Below, one piece after another: positions 44,021 through 56,245 of a stretch of DNA of 64,000 bases. The stretch's first letter is position 1. Every line of letters begins with the position of its first letter. A model generated the notes under the pieces. The model was not told the DNA's origin, ran no database searches, and was given only the letters and a program-made list of their open reading frames with translations. The position numbers were made by a program, and so were the translations under genes. This DNA is from Rutpela maculata (Eukaryota > Arthropoda > Insecta > Coleoptera > Cerambycidae). The DNA is taken from assembly GCA_936432065.2 (NCBI GenBank), contig OW386286.2, positions 19,651,179-19,715,178 on the forward strand, given 5' to 3'.

Positions 44021-44047
44021 AGCCTAAGGAAGGATGTTTCCTTAGGC
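44021..44047. repeat. perfect 10-bp-arm hairpin
   Basis: The arms gcctaaggaa and ttccttaggc flank a 6-base loop (ggatgt) in intron 1 of gene A. The structure is perfect, but its role is unknown and it may be transposon debris. Confidence 0.45.
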
Positions 44048-44251
44048 CAAAACATCCGGCTAAAATTCATATGAATTATAGAGAAATAATTGCTTAAAAT
44101 TATCATGATTCGGCTTGCCTCACTTCACCACTTAAGTCAAATGTTAATATTGGACTTGGAACTTATACAATTTAGGATGTATAATTTTATAAATCATTTA
44201 ACATCAATTATGGATATTTTAGATTCATATATTTAATGTTAAATTGCTCAC

Positions 44252-44303
44252 TTGGTTGTACTGGAGATTGTCCGTAACTTGGTGGTGGTCCCCCTTTGTC
44301 CAT
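44252..44303 (-). CDS. LITAF-like gene A, exon 1 (start, PPxY motif)
   Basis: After an acceptor (ttttccag, exon edge 44309) the exon has six untranslated bases, then ATG at 44303 and 17 codons plus one base, ending at a GTGAGC donor. The peptide MDKGGPPPSYGQSPVQP contains PPSY, the WW-domain ligand found near the N-terminus of LITAF proteins and used to recruit NEDD4/ITCH-type ubiquitin ligases. The phase 1 split codon is completed by exon 2. The predicted protein has 99 residues. The acceptor at 44310-44311 means a non-coding first exon lies upstream; I could not find it or the promoter. Confidence 0.85.
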
Positions 44304-44309
44304 ATTGAT

Positions 44310-44940
44310 CTGGAAAATAAAATAATAACGTAACTAATGTCAATACAAATTATTTTGCTACTCATATTTCTAAAACCAACAGAACAAAATATATCTATAT
44401 CTCATACGATCAAAGCACAAACAAAAATCGTACCATATTGCTCAAAAAATTAAACACAGCTACAGATATCGGCGTTTCAAAATTATTGTTCATCATTAGT
44501 ATGAGATGAAGGTAATTAAAAAACAGCAATGTTTATTCTTTTGGTACGTATAGCACCATTTCATTTTTGGTTATTTAAAGAAATATCATCAAAATTAGAG
44601 GTGACAGGATACCGAATATTCTAAATCAAAAAATTAATTACATATATTTAAGTATTTGTTTTCGACCAATGGATGGGTCCTAAAATTGAGCAAAGATAAT
44701 CTCGTAAAGAAAGTTAACAAAGAAAATAATTACTAACAAGTAAAATTGAAAATTTTTAAAAACCTCCAACCATATTCTATAATCATTTCGAAATGTACTA
44801 TCGTATAAAGAAAACCACGTTAATATCGGTTGATTTTTTTTATTCCTCATTGATTCTCTAAACCGATTACAAATATTGGAGAGAACAAGTAAAATAATAA
44901 ACTATAAACATAGAATAACATATAATACAAACAATATAAT
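44310..44940. other. 5' intron of gene A, nothing recognised
   Basis: AT-rich sequence upstream of the coding start. Part (aaaataaaataataacgtaac) is homologous to the sequence upstream of gene B exon 1, so the ancestral duplication included this intron. Confidence 0.45.
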
Positions 44941-45630
44941 AAAAAACCGCTGCCTAAGGAATCACTACTTCTACATCGAGATTTTTCATCCAAGTCTCTT
45001 ACAACGAAAATAATATATTTGCTCTCCACTATGTTCAAATAATTGTTTGTGAAACTTTAATAATATAATATTTGAAATCGTGTATCTCAAAAACCCGTAA
45101 AATGATATGCCTCATCGGTAGTAGGGGGTGGTCGTGGTGGTGGGGGTGAATGAAGTGAAAAAAATTCTTGACGACTTTGGTTCTTGTACACACACCAAAC
45201 CACAATATTTTTTCACACCTTTTAACAATGGGGGTGGGGGTGATAATAGAGGTGGCTAATGCCAAATTTTTTTTGAGACCTTAGCTCCTCTTGTATTTCC
45301 AATTTCATGGACTCTTACTTGCTTGATTTACCTATTTACTCCCATTTACCTCTCAACTCTTCAACGTAATAAGATCAAAATATAATCTAGTTCCAGATCT
45401 CGTTAAAATACATACGTGTGATAAATTTTAAGTCAATATTTAAATGGTTCCAGAGTAATCGTGAGCACCAAAAAGTTATAAGACCAACAGACACACCGAT
45501 GCGACAGACATAAATTTTGTTTGCTGAAACTGAAAATCTTGACGTTTCATGACATTCTAAGCCTATTTGAACAATGAAAATTTTCAAAATTTTGTTTTAC
45601 GTTAGTATAATTCTACTGGATGTGGAAGTA
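44941..45630 (-). mobile_element. family S repeat (minisatellite-linked type), minus strand
   Basis: On the minus strand it begins ttacttccacatccag-like at 45630 and ends at 44941 with the ccttaggcagcgg and T-run terminus. As at 25079, the copy is preceded by the ~75-bp linker and the minisatellite, which shows a shared composite ancestor. Confidence 0.75.
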
Positions 45631-45714
45631 ATACGCAGAAAATGGCATGATAAAGATATAGATAATCATTGTATGCCGTGGACTACACGATAGAAGTAAA
45701 GCTTCTACTTCAAG

Positions 45715-46010
45715 CATTTTCTTCGAGGGAATCTACTGCGCATCCATACCACTTGAGGTAACCTACCTAATCATTCGAGAAAAGCCACTGCGCATCCAAA
45801 ATACTCGAGGAACGCCACTGCGCATCCATAATACTCGAGGAAATCTACTGCGCATTCATACCACTTGAGGTGGCCTACTGTGTATCTATACTACTCGAGG
45901 AAAGCCACTGCGCATCCAAAATACTCGAGAAAAGCCACTGCGCATCCATAATACTCGAGGAAACCTACTGCACATCCATTGTACTCGAGGAAAGCCACTA
46001 CACAACTTGA
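45715..46010 (-). repeat. minisatellite, ~30-bp unit with GATGCGCAGTGG (reverse)
   Basis: About ten imperfect units read ccactgcgcatcca with tactcgagg spacers on the plus strand. It is the same unit as 24609-25005. Confidence 0.8.
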
Positions 46011-46079
46011 GGTAGATGATGGATAAAGTAGTCTCAAGTTTATTAAAATAGTTTGCATGTCAGAATCCGTTAAAAGGAA

Positions 46080-47040
46080 TGGGTAAATTGTTTTTAATCT
46101 TAAAAATGTTACTGTTTGTTCGATTTGTTCGAAGTAATAGAGGAGTAATTGGAATTAGTTGATGATGACTTGTCTTTGCATGTTTGTGTTATTACTGATG
46201 CGTAGGAATTTTAATTTCATTTTCCTTGATTGGATAAGATTTTGTCCATGAGATCGTTAGTTTTGTTTGCGAAAGTAGAATAGAGAGAAGTACGTAAATT
46301 GATTTCAGTAGCTAAGATTTTTTCGTTTGAAAGTAATGCGTTAATTTTTTCTTCAAATTTTGAAATGTCTTCTTGTGTTGCTATAACGAAATTGAGGAGA
46401 CCTCTTTTTACTGTGTGTAACTTTCTTGGAATTAATGTCTTATATTCATTTGAGATAATTCTTTCTAACGTCTCAGCTTAATTGATTATTGCTGTCTATT
46501 TTATTATTGGTGTTGGTTTTGTCTAATGAGTAAATATGATTCAGTTGAAAAATTGCATCATAAAATGAGTCTATTAATGGCTTTTGTTCTAGTTTATCTA
46601 TGAAAGCATGATGATGACTAATAAGGCGTACGTCAGTTCCTAGGCTTTGGAAGACTGTTGGATGAGTTACGGGGTCGAAGGTTATGTCGGTTTTTCTCAA
46701 TAACAGGAGGTGTATGTGTTCATCATTGTTGTCTTGCAACAAAGGTTCAGAGTTAGGAATGATTCTGCTTTGTTTTTGAATTTGGTTTTTGTGTCTTAGT
46801 CCAGATGTAGTAGCTACGTAATATCGTTGTCTTGTAAGACCGTTGCTTTTTTGAATTTTGGTAAATGTTTTGCCACGCGTTTTCCAGTTTTTACGTACAC
46901 AGTGTCGTTTATTTTTGTGAGTTGAGATTCTTGTAATTGTGAATTTCTGTTATTAATACTGTTATCCTTATTGGTTTGGATTATTTTTTTGTTAATTCTT
47001 TTGTTTGTTGTAAGTTCGTTCGGTGTTTGTCAATGTATTG
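46080..47040 (-). pseudogene. gypsy/errantivirus-like remnant: end of pol and start of env-like frame
   Basis: Reading the minus strand from 47040 down, broken frames show a basic segment resembling the extreme C-terminus of gypsy-type pol (DTVYVKTGKR, then LPKFKKA). An 89-codon frame (46742-46473) follows. The next stretch has KRGLLNF near 46410, like the region after the processing site of insect errantivirus envelope proteins, and then a coiled-coil-like run ending in stop. Several stops and shifts interrupt it, and no LTRs were recognised. It is an old, inactive copy. The envelope assignment is tentative. Confidence 0.45.
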
Positions 47041-47890
<850 letters not shown>

Positions 47891-48042
47891 AAGTGCCACC
47901 CCCTATAAATTAACAAGCCCCCGCACACAATATAGAAACTTTTGTGTGAAGCATTTACTATTACACTGCCAAAAATGGACGATATCCGTTCAATATGACA
48001 TTATTCCGAAGTTAAAACCTCTAGTTACTGTACTATTTCGTC

Positions 48043-48300
48043 ATTCATAGCAATTATAGATGCGATATTCAAGCAGGAGTGACCGTGGCAATGGCCACAA
48101 GCTGTTGAACAATTCAGTCCTACTTTCCTACAGCTACATTTTCCTGCACAGCCCTTCGTAAAGTTGCAAAAAATTGAATTTAACAATATGTTTTATGCTG
48201 ATGGTACTGGCTGCAAAATATCATTCTTCCTAATCCAGCCTCACTGCTCAGGATCAATGTCTTTTCCCAACCAGGTTTGAACTTGATAATATTTAATTTT
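48043..48300 (-). pseudogene. Cys-rich C-terminus of the PIN-like family, copy 3
   Basis: The minus strand reads VQTWLGKDIDPEQ, a TGA where copies 1 and 2 have Trp, GWIRKNDILQPVPS, a second stop, then a cysteine array (GCAGKCSCRKVGLNCS, CGHCHGHSCLN). It matches the domain order of 21567-21923. Two stops make it a pseudogene, and it is truncated at its 5' side near 48300. Confidence 0.6.
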
Positions 48301-48310
48301 CATTCTGAGA

Positions 48311-48988
48311 CACAGAAAGCAAGATAATTGCGAAATATGTGGTGCGAAAGAGGTTTGGTGGAACTAAATGCATTTTTCACTTAGTCCGCGTCGTATCTCC
48401 AAAACGGTTAGGCGTACGAAAAAAATGTATAGAACCTTTAAGGCAGAGAATTTACAGGTGTACAACTTTTATAATAGGTGTTCTTCCCGTTTAGGCCATA
48501 AAAACTAAGTTAATCGCGAATTCGCGGTTTTCGCGACCTTCCGACGCGGTTTTCACGAAATCCTCCAGGTGTTTCGTGGCGTAACTACCAATTATTATTG
48601 AAGACGTCCAAATAAACATAATAAAGAAAAAATTTTTCGTAGGGCACGAATTTAGCACAGAGGTCAATTTTACAACTAAAACGCCTGGATTATATATTCT
48701 GACAAAATTAAACTTCATTATTCTGAAGTGATATTTTTTTCTAATGCCCACATTACAACAAAATTCGTAATGTGAGTTCAACTGTTTTATAATTATTTAA
48801 TTTGCTTTATATATCTTTCTGTATTATTATTGCTCTGGTTTGTTTTTCACAAAGCTAATATATTTGGGCAGTGATAGTGTTGTTGTTATAAGAAGATTTC
48901 GTACAAGTTTTTGCTTATTCAAATATCATCGAGAACGTTTTAAGCAATAATAAAACTGGTTAATTTTTTTGATCTTAAAATACGTCAA
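48311..48988. other. spacer, nothing recognised
   Basis: No domain or structural repeat is supported. A 96-codon minus frame (48781-48491) has no recognised motif. Confidence 0.35.
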
Positions 48989-48990
48989 TT

Positions 48991-49667
48991 ACTTCCACAT
49001 CCAGTGGAAGTATAGTAACGACAAAAAAATTTTTTAAAATTTTTATTGTTCAAATAGGCTTAGAATGTCATAAAACGTCGAGATTTTAAGTTTGAGCGAA
49101 AAAAAAAATTCTGTCTGTCTGTCTGTAACTTTTTTTTTGTGCGCACGTTTACTCAGGAACGGTTTGAGATATTGACCTGAAATTTGGTACACATATGTAC
49201 ATTAACGAGATCTAGAACTAGATTATATTTTCATCTTGTTCCGTCGAAGGGTTGGGGGGTAAATTGGGGTAAATTTGGGGTAAATAGGTAAATCAAGCAG
49301 GTAAGAGTCCATAAAATTGACATTTAGTACATATAAGAGAAGCTAAGGTTTCAAAAAAAAATTTGACATTAGCCACCCCCATTACCACCCCCACCCCATT
49401 ATTAAAGGGGATGGAAAAAAATTGTGATTTAGTGTGTGTACAAGAAACAGAAACCTAAACATATTTTTTTACTTCATCCACCCCCCACTACCACCGCAAC
49501 CCCTGCCCCGCTACCGATGTGGGGTATCGTTTTATGGTAGAGGATTTCAAATATTATATTATTAAAGTTCCATAAACAATTATTTCCAGATACAAAATTT
49601 TTTCGTTGTGTGACTTGGATAGAAAATCCGGATGTGGAAGTAGTGATTCCTTGGGCAGCGGTTTTTT
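48991..49667 (+). mobile_element. family S repeat, full length (first of a tandem pair)
   Basis: It starts acttccacatccagtggaag after TT and ends ttccttgggcagcgg plus a T-run. It contains the (tctg)n tract, the cacatatgtac box, two CCACC-rich zones and the 3' sub-terminal repeat ggatgtggaag. It is non-coding. Confidence 0.85.
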
Positions 49668-50368
49668 ACTTCCACATCCAGTGGAAGTATAGTGATGACA
49701 AAAAATTTAAAAAAATTCTTATTGTTCAAATAGGCTTAGAATGTCATGAAACGTCGAGATTTTAAGTTTGAGCGAAAAAAAAAATTCTGTCTGTCTGTCG
49801 ATCTGTCTGTAACTTTTTTTTTGTGCGCACGTTTACTCTGGAACCGTTTAAGATATTAACTTGAAATTTGGTACACATATGTACTTTAACGAGATCTGCA
49901 ACTAGATTATATTTTCATCTAGTTCCGTGGAAGGGTTTGGGGGTAAATTGGGGTAAATTTGAGGTAAATAGCTAAATCAAGCAGGTAAGAGTCCAGAAAA
50001 TTGATATTTAGTATATACAAGAGAAGCTAAGGTATCAAACAAATTTTTGGCATTAGCCACCCCCATTACCACCCCCACCATTATTAAAGGAGATACAAAA
50101 AATTTGTGATTTAGTGTGTGTACAAGAACCAGAAACCTCAAAATATTGTTTTACTTCATCAACCTCCCACTACCACCCCCCTATCACCACCCCCACCCCA
50201 CTACCGATGTGGGGTATCGTTTTATAGGTTTTTGGGGTAGAGGATTTCAAATATTATATAATTAAAGTTCCATAAGCAATTATTTCCACATACAAAATTT
50301 TTTCGTTGTGAGTGACTTGGATAGAAAATCTGGATGTGGAAGTCGTGATTCCTTGGGCAGCGGTTTTT
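49668..50368 (+). mobile_element. family S repeat, full length (second of a tandem pair)
   Basis: It begins directly in the terminal T-run of the preceding copy, so the T tail of one element served as the insertion site of the next. It ends at cggttttt near 50368. It is about 5-10 percent diverged from its neighbour by eye. Confidence 0.85.
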
Positions 50369-50589
50369 AATTCTAAAATGCAGAATTTTGAGCCCCCTTG
50401 GAGTGACCCCCGAACCCCCTTGGAGTGCAGCCACCCCTTTTAAATTTTTAAATATAATAAGAGTGCACGCTTTATTTGAAAAAAAAAATGAGAAAATAAT
50501 TCTCTATTCAGCAGTATGAGGTATTTTGAATTTTGTGTATTCTTTATCAAGAAAATTAAATTTGAAAACTTTATAATTTGCGCATTGCA

Positions 50590-50830
50590 CATTTTGCATT
50601 GGAATTAAGAGCCTATCTCATTCAAGTTTTTCCCAATAGGTGGATTGGTAGACGCGGCGAAATTAGGTGGCTAGCCCGTTCTCCCGAATTGACCCATTTC
50701 GATTATTTTTTGTGAGGTCCACTTCAATAGAACAAATAACGTCGATAATTGAAACAACAGAATAAGGCAAGAAACTAATCAAATCATCCCGGAAACGATA
50801 CAAAATATTTTAAAAGAATATCAGTAGCTT
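50590..50830 (+). pseudogene. mariner-type transposase C-terminal fragment
   Basis: The plus strand reads FPNRWIGRRGEIRWLARSPE, then DYFL and a stop. This is the segment around the third catalytic Asp of the same transposase type as at 40894 and 53995, with WPARSPD changed to WLARSPE. No upstream domain is present. Confidence 0.65.
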
Positions 50831-51589
50831 CTCTATTATTTTCAAAAAGCAACCGAACATTTCATTTAAACTGTTTCATTTAAAAATTTGTTTACAATAA
50901 AATTTAGTAATATTAAAAATGTAATGCTTTTCACTAAGACAATTAAGTATAAGGTCTTTTAATTTTAACTTATGGTATCATTCATTTTTGGCAACATGTG
51001 TTTACTTAAATAAACTTAGATACAAATTCAAAAGGAACGAGCGTTTTTTGTTTTAATAAAATATGTATATTGCTTTGTTGGTATAGCGATTACGTAATAA
51101 ATACTGTACAATTACTGTTGTTGAAAATGTATCACACCTCTTGGATTTATTTTTTGTCACAGAACTAAACCTACTTCACTACACCACAGTCTACTAACTA
51201 ATGGAACGTGCTTTCTGTTCGTAGTATATCTGTAATAGTCCTAGATGTTATCTGTAAGTCATTAGCCAAGAAATATTTAGAGAATGATAATGATACAAAC
51301 ATTATTAGTAATATATTGTGTGTTAACAAATTTTGTGAAATTTATTTTCATGACTAATAAAAGAGAAGTGGAAACACCGATTAAGGTTATTGGAGATTAT
51401 ATTGTCTAAATATTGGTTGAGGCATTTTCTTAATTTTTCCGTGTTTCTTATCGGGATGCTCTGCCACATGTATTTTCTTCTAACTAATGTCCGTGAAATC
51501 TACAAACTAATACAATTATCCAGTATTTTACTTTAAAAATAATCTCTGCGCCTGCGACTTTCACCTCAAAGGAGCAGTTAGAGGGCGTT
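50831..51589. other. spacer, nothing recognised
   Basis: AT-rich sequence that may include the non-coding end of the mariner fragment. No other feature is seen. Confidence 0.35.
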
Positions 51590-52705
51590 TTTGACAAATA
51601 ACACAACCCCACAAAAAAAAATTCTTGGAACTGCTATCGAGACAACTGTATCCCTATGTAATTTTCGACGCTGAATCCGAATTAAAAAAATCGTACACCC
51701 CCAAATCAACCCCTAGCGCTAAAAATCACTCCCTAAACATGGTAAAAATGACTTAACGCTCCACGAATAGTCTTAAATCTCAATAAATCGAATTGAATAT
51801 AAACATTCAAGTATATAACGCATAAACACAGAGTTAATACTACTTTCCATTGAAAATAACTCCCCCTCATACAACAGGAAACTTAAAAAAATGCAGTGAT
51901 TGTAAAAAGCTTACGATGCAGTTTTTTTGGAAAGAGTGAGTAACTACATTAGTTCCGATGCGATGCTCAAAATCTACCCCCATAGCGTGGCGGAAACCAC
52001 CTCTAGATTAAAATTGCAAGGAAAATCGGGGAAAAAGGTAATAACAGAAACAATGAATGCCCCAATAAAGAGCACAACTTGACGTATACTTAATCCGCAT
52101 TCAACACTCGTATGCGGTTGTCAATGCACCACCTACGGGCTGGTCAAAAAACTATATAGTCAGAAAATTATATAGATGTTTCTTCTAAATTTTTAGACGA
52201 TTCTTTTTAGAGGCCATATAAATAAGTAATAGTATTTTCAGGGAAATCCTTTTAGGAGTCATCTAGGCAACTGCAATTTAAATTTAGGGGATGTTTCCGC
52301 CACTTCTTGGAGGTAGTCGCATCGAGACTAATGCAGTTACATACTGTTTCTAAAATAACTAGCTATCGTAAGCTTTTTTTGCAATCACTGCAGTTTTTTT
52401 ATATTTCCCATTGTGTGAGGGGTAGTTTTCACCCACTGATGGGGGTGATTTTCAATGGAAAGTAGTGTTAACTCTGTATTTATGCGTTATATACTTGAAT
52501 GTTTATATTTAATTCGATTTATTGAGATTCAAGACTATTCGTGGAGCGTTAAGTCATTTTTACCCTGTTTAGGGAGTGTTTTTTAGCGCTAGGGGTTGAT
52601 TTTGGGGATGTATGATTTCTTTTGACCTCGGATTCGGATTCAGCGTCGAAAATTACATAGGGATACAGTCATTTCGATAGCAGTTCCAAAAAAGCCCCAC
52701 AAAAA
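51590..52705. mobile_element. 1.1-kb fold-back element
   Basis: About 51605-52010 is the inverse of about 52265-52700. Shared runs include gcataaacacagagttaa against its complement near 52475, and cctatgtaattttcgacgctgaatccga against its complement near 52650. Arms of ~410 bp leave a ~250-bp centre. The outermost bases both read ccccacaaaaaaaaa in direct orientation, perhaps a target duplication. It is non-coding. Confidence 0.7.
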
Positions 52706-52717
52706 AAAATTTGGTTA

Positions 52718-53205
52718 GCTTTAATTTAAAAAAAAATTAAGTCCCTGGTACATCTAACATAGAAGTTTACCGCAAAACAGACGACAGCGTTTTCACTGCA
52801 AGAGCGTAATTTCTCAAATAATATGTTAATAAAAAAAATTGAATAGCCTGGCCTATTTTAGACCACTTTTAATAGAAGGGTGGGTTCTTTAGCTTTAATT
52901 TAAAAAAAAAATTAAGTCCCTAGTACATCTAACATAAGCTTACCGCGAAATTGTCGTTGATACCGTTTCCGCTGCTAGCGCATTTTTTATGTTAAACTGA
53001 AATAAAATAAGATCTATTAACCTGACCCTTTTCGGACCAATTTTAATCGAAAGGTGGGCTCTTTACCTTCAACTTAAAAAAGAATTAAGTCCCTAGTACA
53101 TCTAACAAAGAAGTTTACTGCGAAATTGTCGTTGACGGCGTTTCCACTTCTAGCGCATTTTTTATGTTAAACTAAAATAAAATAAGATCTATTAACCTGG
53201 CCCCC
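52718..53205 (+). repeat. tandem repeat, ~165-bp unit, three copies
   Basis: Each unit contains aattaagtccctagtacatc, a gtttaccgcgaaattg-like segment, an agcgcattttttatgtt-like segment and an attaacctggcc-like end. Starts are near 52718, 52890 and 53070. The last two units are closest to each other. Confidence 0.75.
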
Positions 53206-53547
53206 CTCGATGTATTTGTATTATTTAACGTTTCTTTCATTTATTTCGTTTTTTTGGAGCCTCTGCCATCTTCAAATTAATTTTGAAAAAGTTTCATTTT
53301 TTTACAAATTCTTTATAAACAGCCTAGAAAACTATAACAATCATTATATTCTTAAAATAAATATTTAAAATTTCCGATAATTTTTTTTTCGTTGGTATTC
53401 CAAAAAATTTTAATTTTTTTTATTTACGGATTTTCGAAATTGTGGTAATTTTCAGTGGGTAAACTTTTTAGTTTATGGCATTAGAAATCCAATAAAAAAA
53501 AATCATTCAAATCCATTCACTATAGCTGGGTTCCGTAATTTTTCATA
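53206..53547. other. spacer, nothing recognised
   Basis: AT-rich sequence with poly-T runs and no feature. Confidence 0.35.
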
Positions 53548-53994
53548 TACCGGATGATTCAGTTTGGTATTCGCCCCCTGTATCTCTTTTATTTTAACAG
53601 AAAACTACAATAAACCCTATACATTTGTAAATCGTTTGTCAAGCTCTATCGAATGACGCCATTAAATCATCTCTTTGATCACATATGCCAAAATAACGAT
53701 AGTCAACTTTTTTTTTCAAATGGTATGCTATACATTTTTTTGCCGATTGTTGTAGAGCTTCTCTTTCTGCATTCAACCATGTGAAAAAAGTATACACTTC
53801 CATAAGGAAAATTTCGAGAAAATTAATAAAATACGAAAAAACTTCATTTAAAGGTTTTGTTTCTGATTCAACATAGTTAGCCATGGAAACAATTGAATTT
53901 TGTCATTGTTAGTAATGTCAAATTGAAAATACGGTTATTTGTGACTGTGTTATTCGTTTTTGTTTTATGTTATACTTCTAAATAGATTTACACA

Positions 53995-55041
53995 ATGGTA
54001 TCTTACACTAATGAAGAAAAATTGGACATGATATTAATTTATGGAGAGTGCGGAAAAACAGTAAAGCAGCCAAACGTTTATATCAAGATCGCTTTCGAAA
54101 TAGGCCGGTACCTACCATCAGACAAAATGTTTGCAAAATTGGCAAGAAATATGAGCGAAAGTGGAAGTTTTGAGAAAAAAAGAAACGTTTTTAAGCCCAG
54201 AACCGCACGAGCTGAGGAACATACAGTTGCAGTTTTAGCCCGTGTTTTCGTAGACCTGCATATTTCTATTCGTCAGTTAGCGACAGAAACTGATATTTCA
54301 TATTCTTCAATTCAAAGAATTCTGAGAGACAATAAACTGCGACCATATAAAATACATTTACATCAGGGCTTGCTTTCAGGAGATTACGAGAGACGTCTAA
54401 ATTTTGTAGCGTGGTTGGCAGTTGCTCAAGAAATTGACTATATTAGATCGCATCATGTGCTCAGATGAATCCCGTTTTCATAATAATGGAATTGTTAATA
54501 GACATAACTGCAGGATAATCCTCACTGGCTTCGGGAAACTAATTTCCAAAATATCTGGGGAATTAATGTATGGTGTGGAATTCTCAACGGACAAATTATA
54601 GGACCAAAGTTTTACGAAGGCACGCTTACTGGAGAAAGATATCTACAGTTTTTAAGAGAAGAGTTGTTAAATTTCATAGAAGACGTTCCATTACATATTA
54701 GGCATAACATGATATTACAACAAGATGGGGCACCGCCACATAATGCTATAATTGTAACGAATTACTTAAATGCAGCTTATCCAGGTAGATGGATCGGAAA
54801 TCGTAGTGAGGGAGTCAAGTGGCCTGCCAGATCACCGGATCTCACACCGTTAGATTTTTTCCTTTGGCCATATCTGAAAGAAAGAGTGTACTTTACACCT
54901 CTAAATGATGTCGAAGATCTTAAAAATAGAATACGAATTGAATGCCGCAGATTAAATGTTGAAATTCTTCAACGTGTATGTATCCAGGGCGTGATAAACA
55001 CAGAAGCGAACGGAGGACTCTTCGAACATATGAAGCAATAA
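53995..55041 (+). pseudogene. mariner-related transposase with two frameshifts
   Basis: ATG at 53995 opens an N-terminal helix-turn-helix region (SYTNEEKLDMILIYGE), with IRQLATETDISYSSIQRIL as the second helical motif. A shift near 54445 restores the frame with SDESRF (first catalytic Asp). A second near 54510 restores WLRETNFQNIWG and the NVWCGIL box. The last part has QQDGAPPHNA (second Asp) and SPDLTPLDFFLWP (third Asp), ending at 55041. I count 42 residues between the second and third Asp. All catalytic residues are present, but the frameshifts inactivate this copy. Confidence 0.85.
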
Positions 55042-55590
55042 ATAATGTTTTTATTTTCTTAATTGTTAGTTAGTTTTCAAGTATTGGTAGTTTTTTTATT
55101 GGTAATTGTTATTTATTATTAGTTGTTATTTTAATATTATTGTTGAGTGTTATTATCATTAATTAACTAAAGATACGACATTAAATGTTTGTTTATATAA
55201 AAATTAATTACATAATTATTTAAAAACAGAACTTTGTTTGGTTAAAACATTAAACTTTGTTTCGAAATTTTTATGCCTCGTCAGTTCCGTACACAATCCT
55301 CGAAAAAATCCCTCTCTTTCGAATCAGATTTGCCTAGTTGGTACTAGTGACATTACTTACAATGTCAAAATTCAATTGCTTCCTTGGCTAACTATACTGA
55401 TTCAGAAAAACCATTGAATGACGTTTTATCATATTTTATTAATTTTTTCGAAATTTTCCTTATGTTGAAGAATGAATTTTAACATTTTAACATCTGCAGC
55501 ATTCAATTCGTATTCTAGTTTTAAGATCTTCGACGTCATTTAGAGGTATAAAGTAAACTTTTTCTTTTAGATAGAACCAAAGGAAGAAAT

Positions 55591-55794
55591 CTAACGGTGT
55601 TTAAAAACGTTTCGTTTTTTCTCAAAACTTCCACTTTCGCTCATATTTCTTGCCAATTTTGCAAACATTTTGACTGATGGTACCAGCCTATTTCGAATGC
55701 GATCTTGATATAAACGTTTGGCCACTTTGTTTTTTCCGCACTCTCCATCAATGAATATCATGTCCAATTTTTTTCCGTTATTGTAAGATACCAT
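55591..55794 (-). pseudogene. inverted, deleted copy of the mariner transposase start
   Basis: The minus strand encodes the same first ~65 residues as 53995 (SYNNGKKLDMIFIDGECG and others) with substitutions. It then jumps to a piece from near the 3' end of the gene (55490-55600). It is the deletion derivative in the right half of the composite element. Confidence 0.75.
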
Positions 55795-56245
55795 TGTGTA
55801 AATCTATTTAGAAGTATAACATAAAACAAAAACGAATAACTCAGTCACAAATAACAGTATTTTCAATTTGACATTACTAACCAATGACAAAATTCAATTG
55901 TTTCCATGGCTAACTATGTTGAATCATAAACAAAACCTTTAAATAAAGTTTTTTCGTATTTTATTAATTTTCTCGAAATTTTCCTTATGGAAGTGTATAC
56001 TTTTTTCACATGGTTGAATGCAGAAAGAGAAGCTCTACAACAATCGGCAATGAAATGTATAGCACACTATTTGAAAAAAAAAAAGTTGACTATCGTTATT
56101 TTGGCATATGTGACAAAAAAGATGATTTAAGGACGTCATTCGATAGAGCTTGACAAACGATTTGCAAATATATATGGTTTATTGCAGTTTTCTGTTAAAA
56201 TAAAATAGATACAGGGGGGCGAATACCAAACTGAATCACCCGGTA

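Larger units (their letters stand above)
53550..56243. mobile_element. mariner-type fold-back: full copy plus inverted, deleted copy
   Basis: The ends ccggatgattcagtttggta and the complement at 56224-56243 are flanked by TA. Arms of about 650 bp (53550-54201 and 55600-56243) are inverse copies and include the 5' part of the transposase gene. The right arm is continued inward (55490-55600) by an inverse copy of the 3' part of the gene (54840-54950). The right half is therefore an internally deleted element in opposite orientation. Such head-to-head composites can arise by aberrant or nested transposition. Confidence 0.8.
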
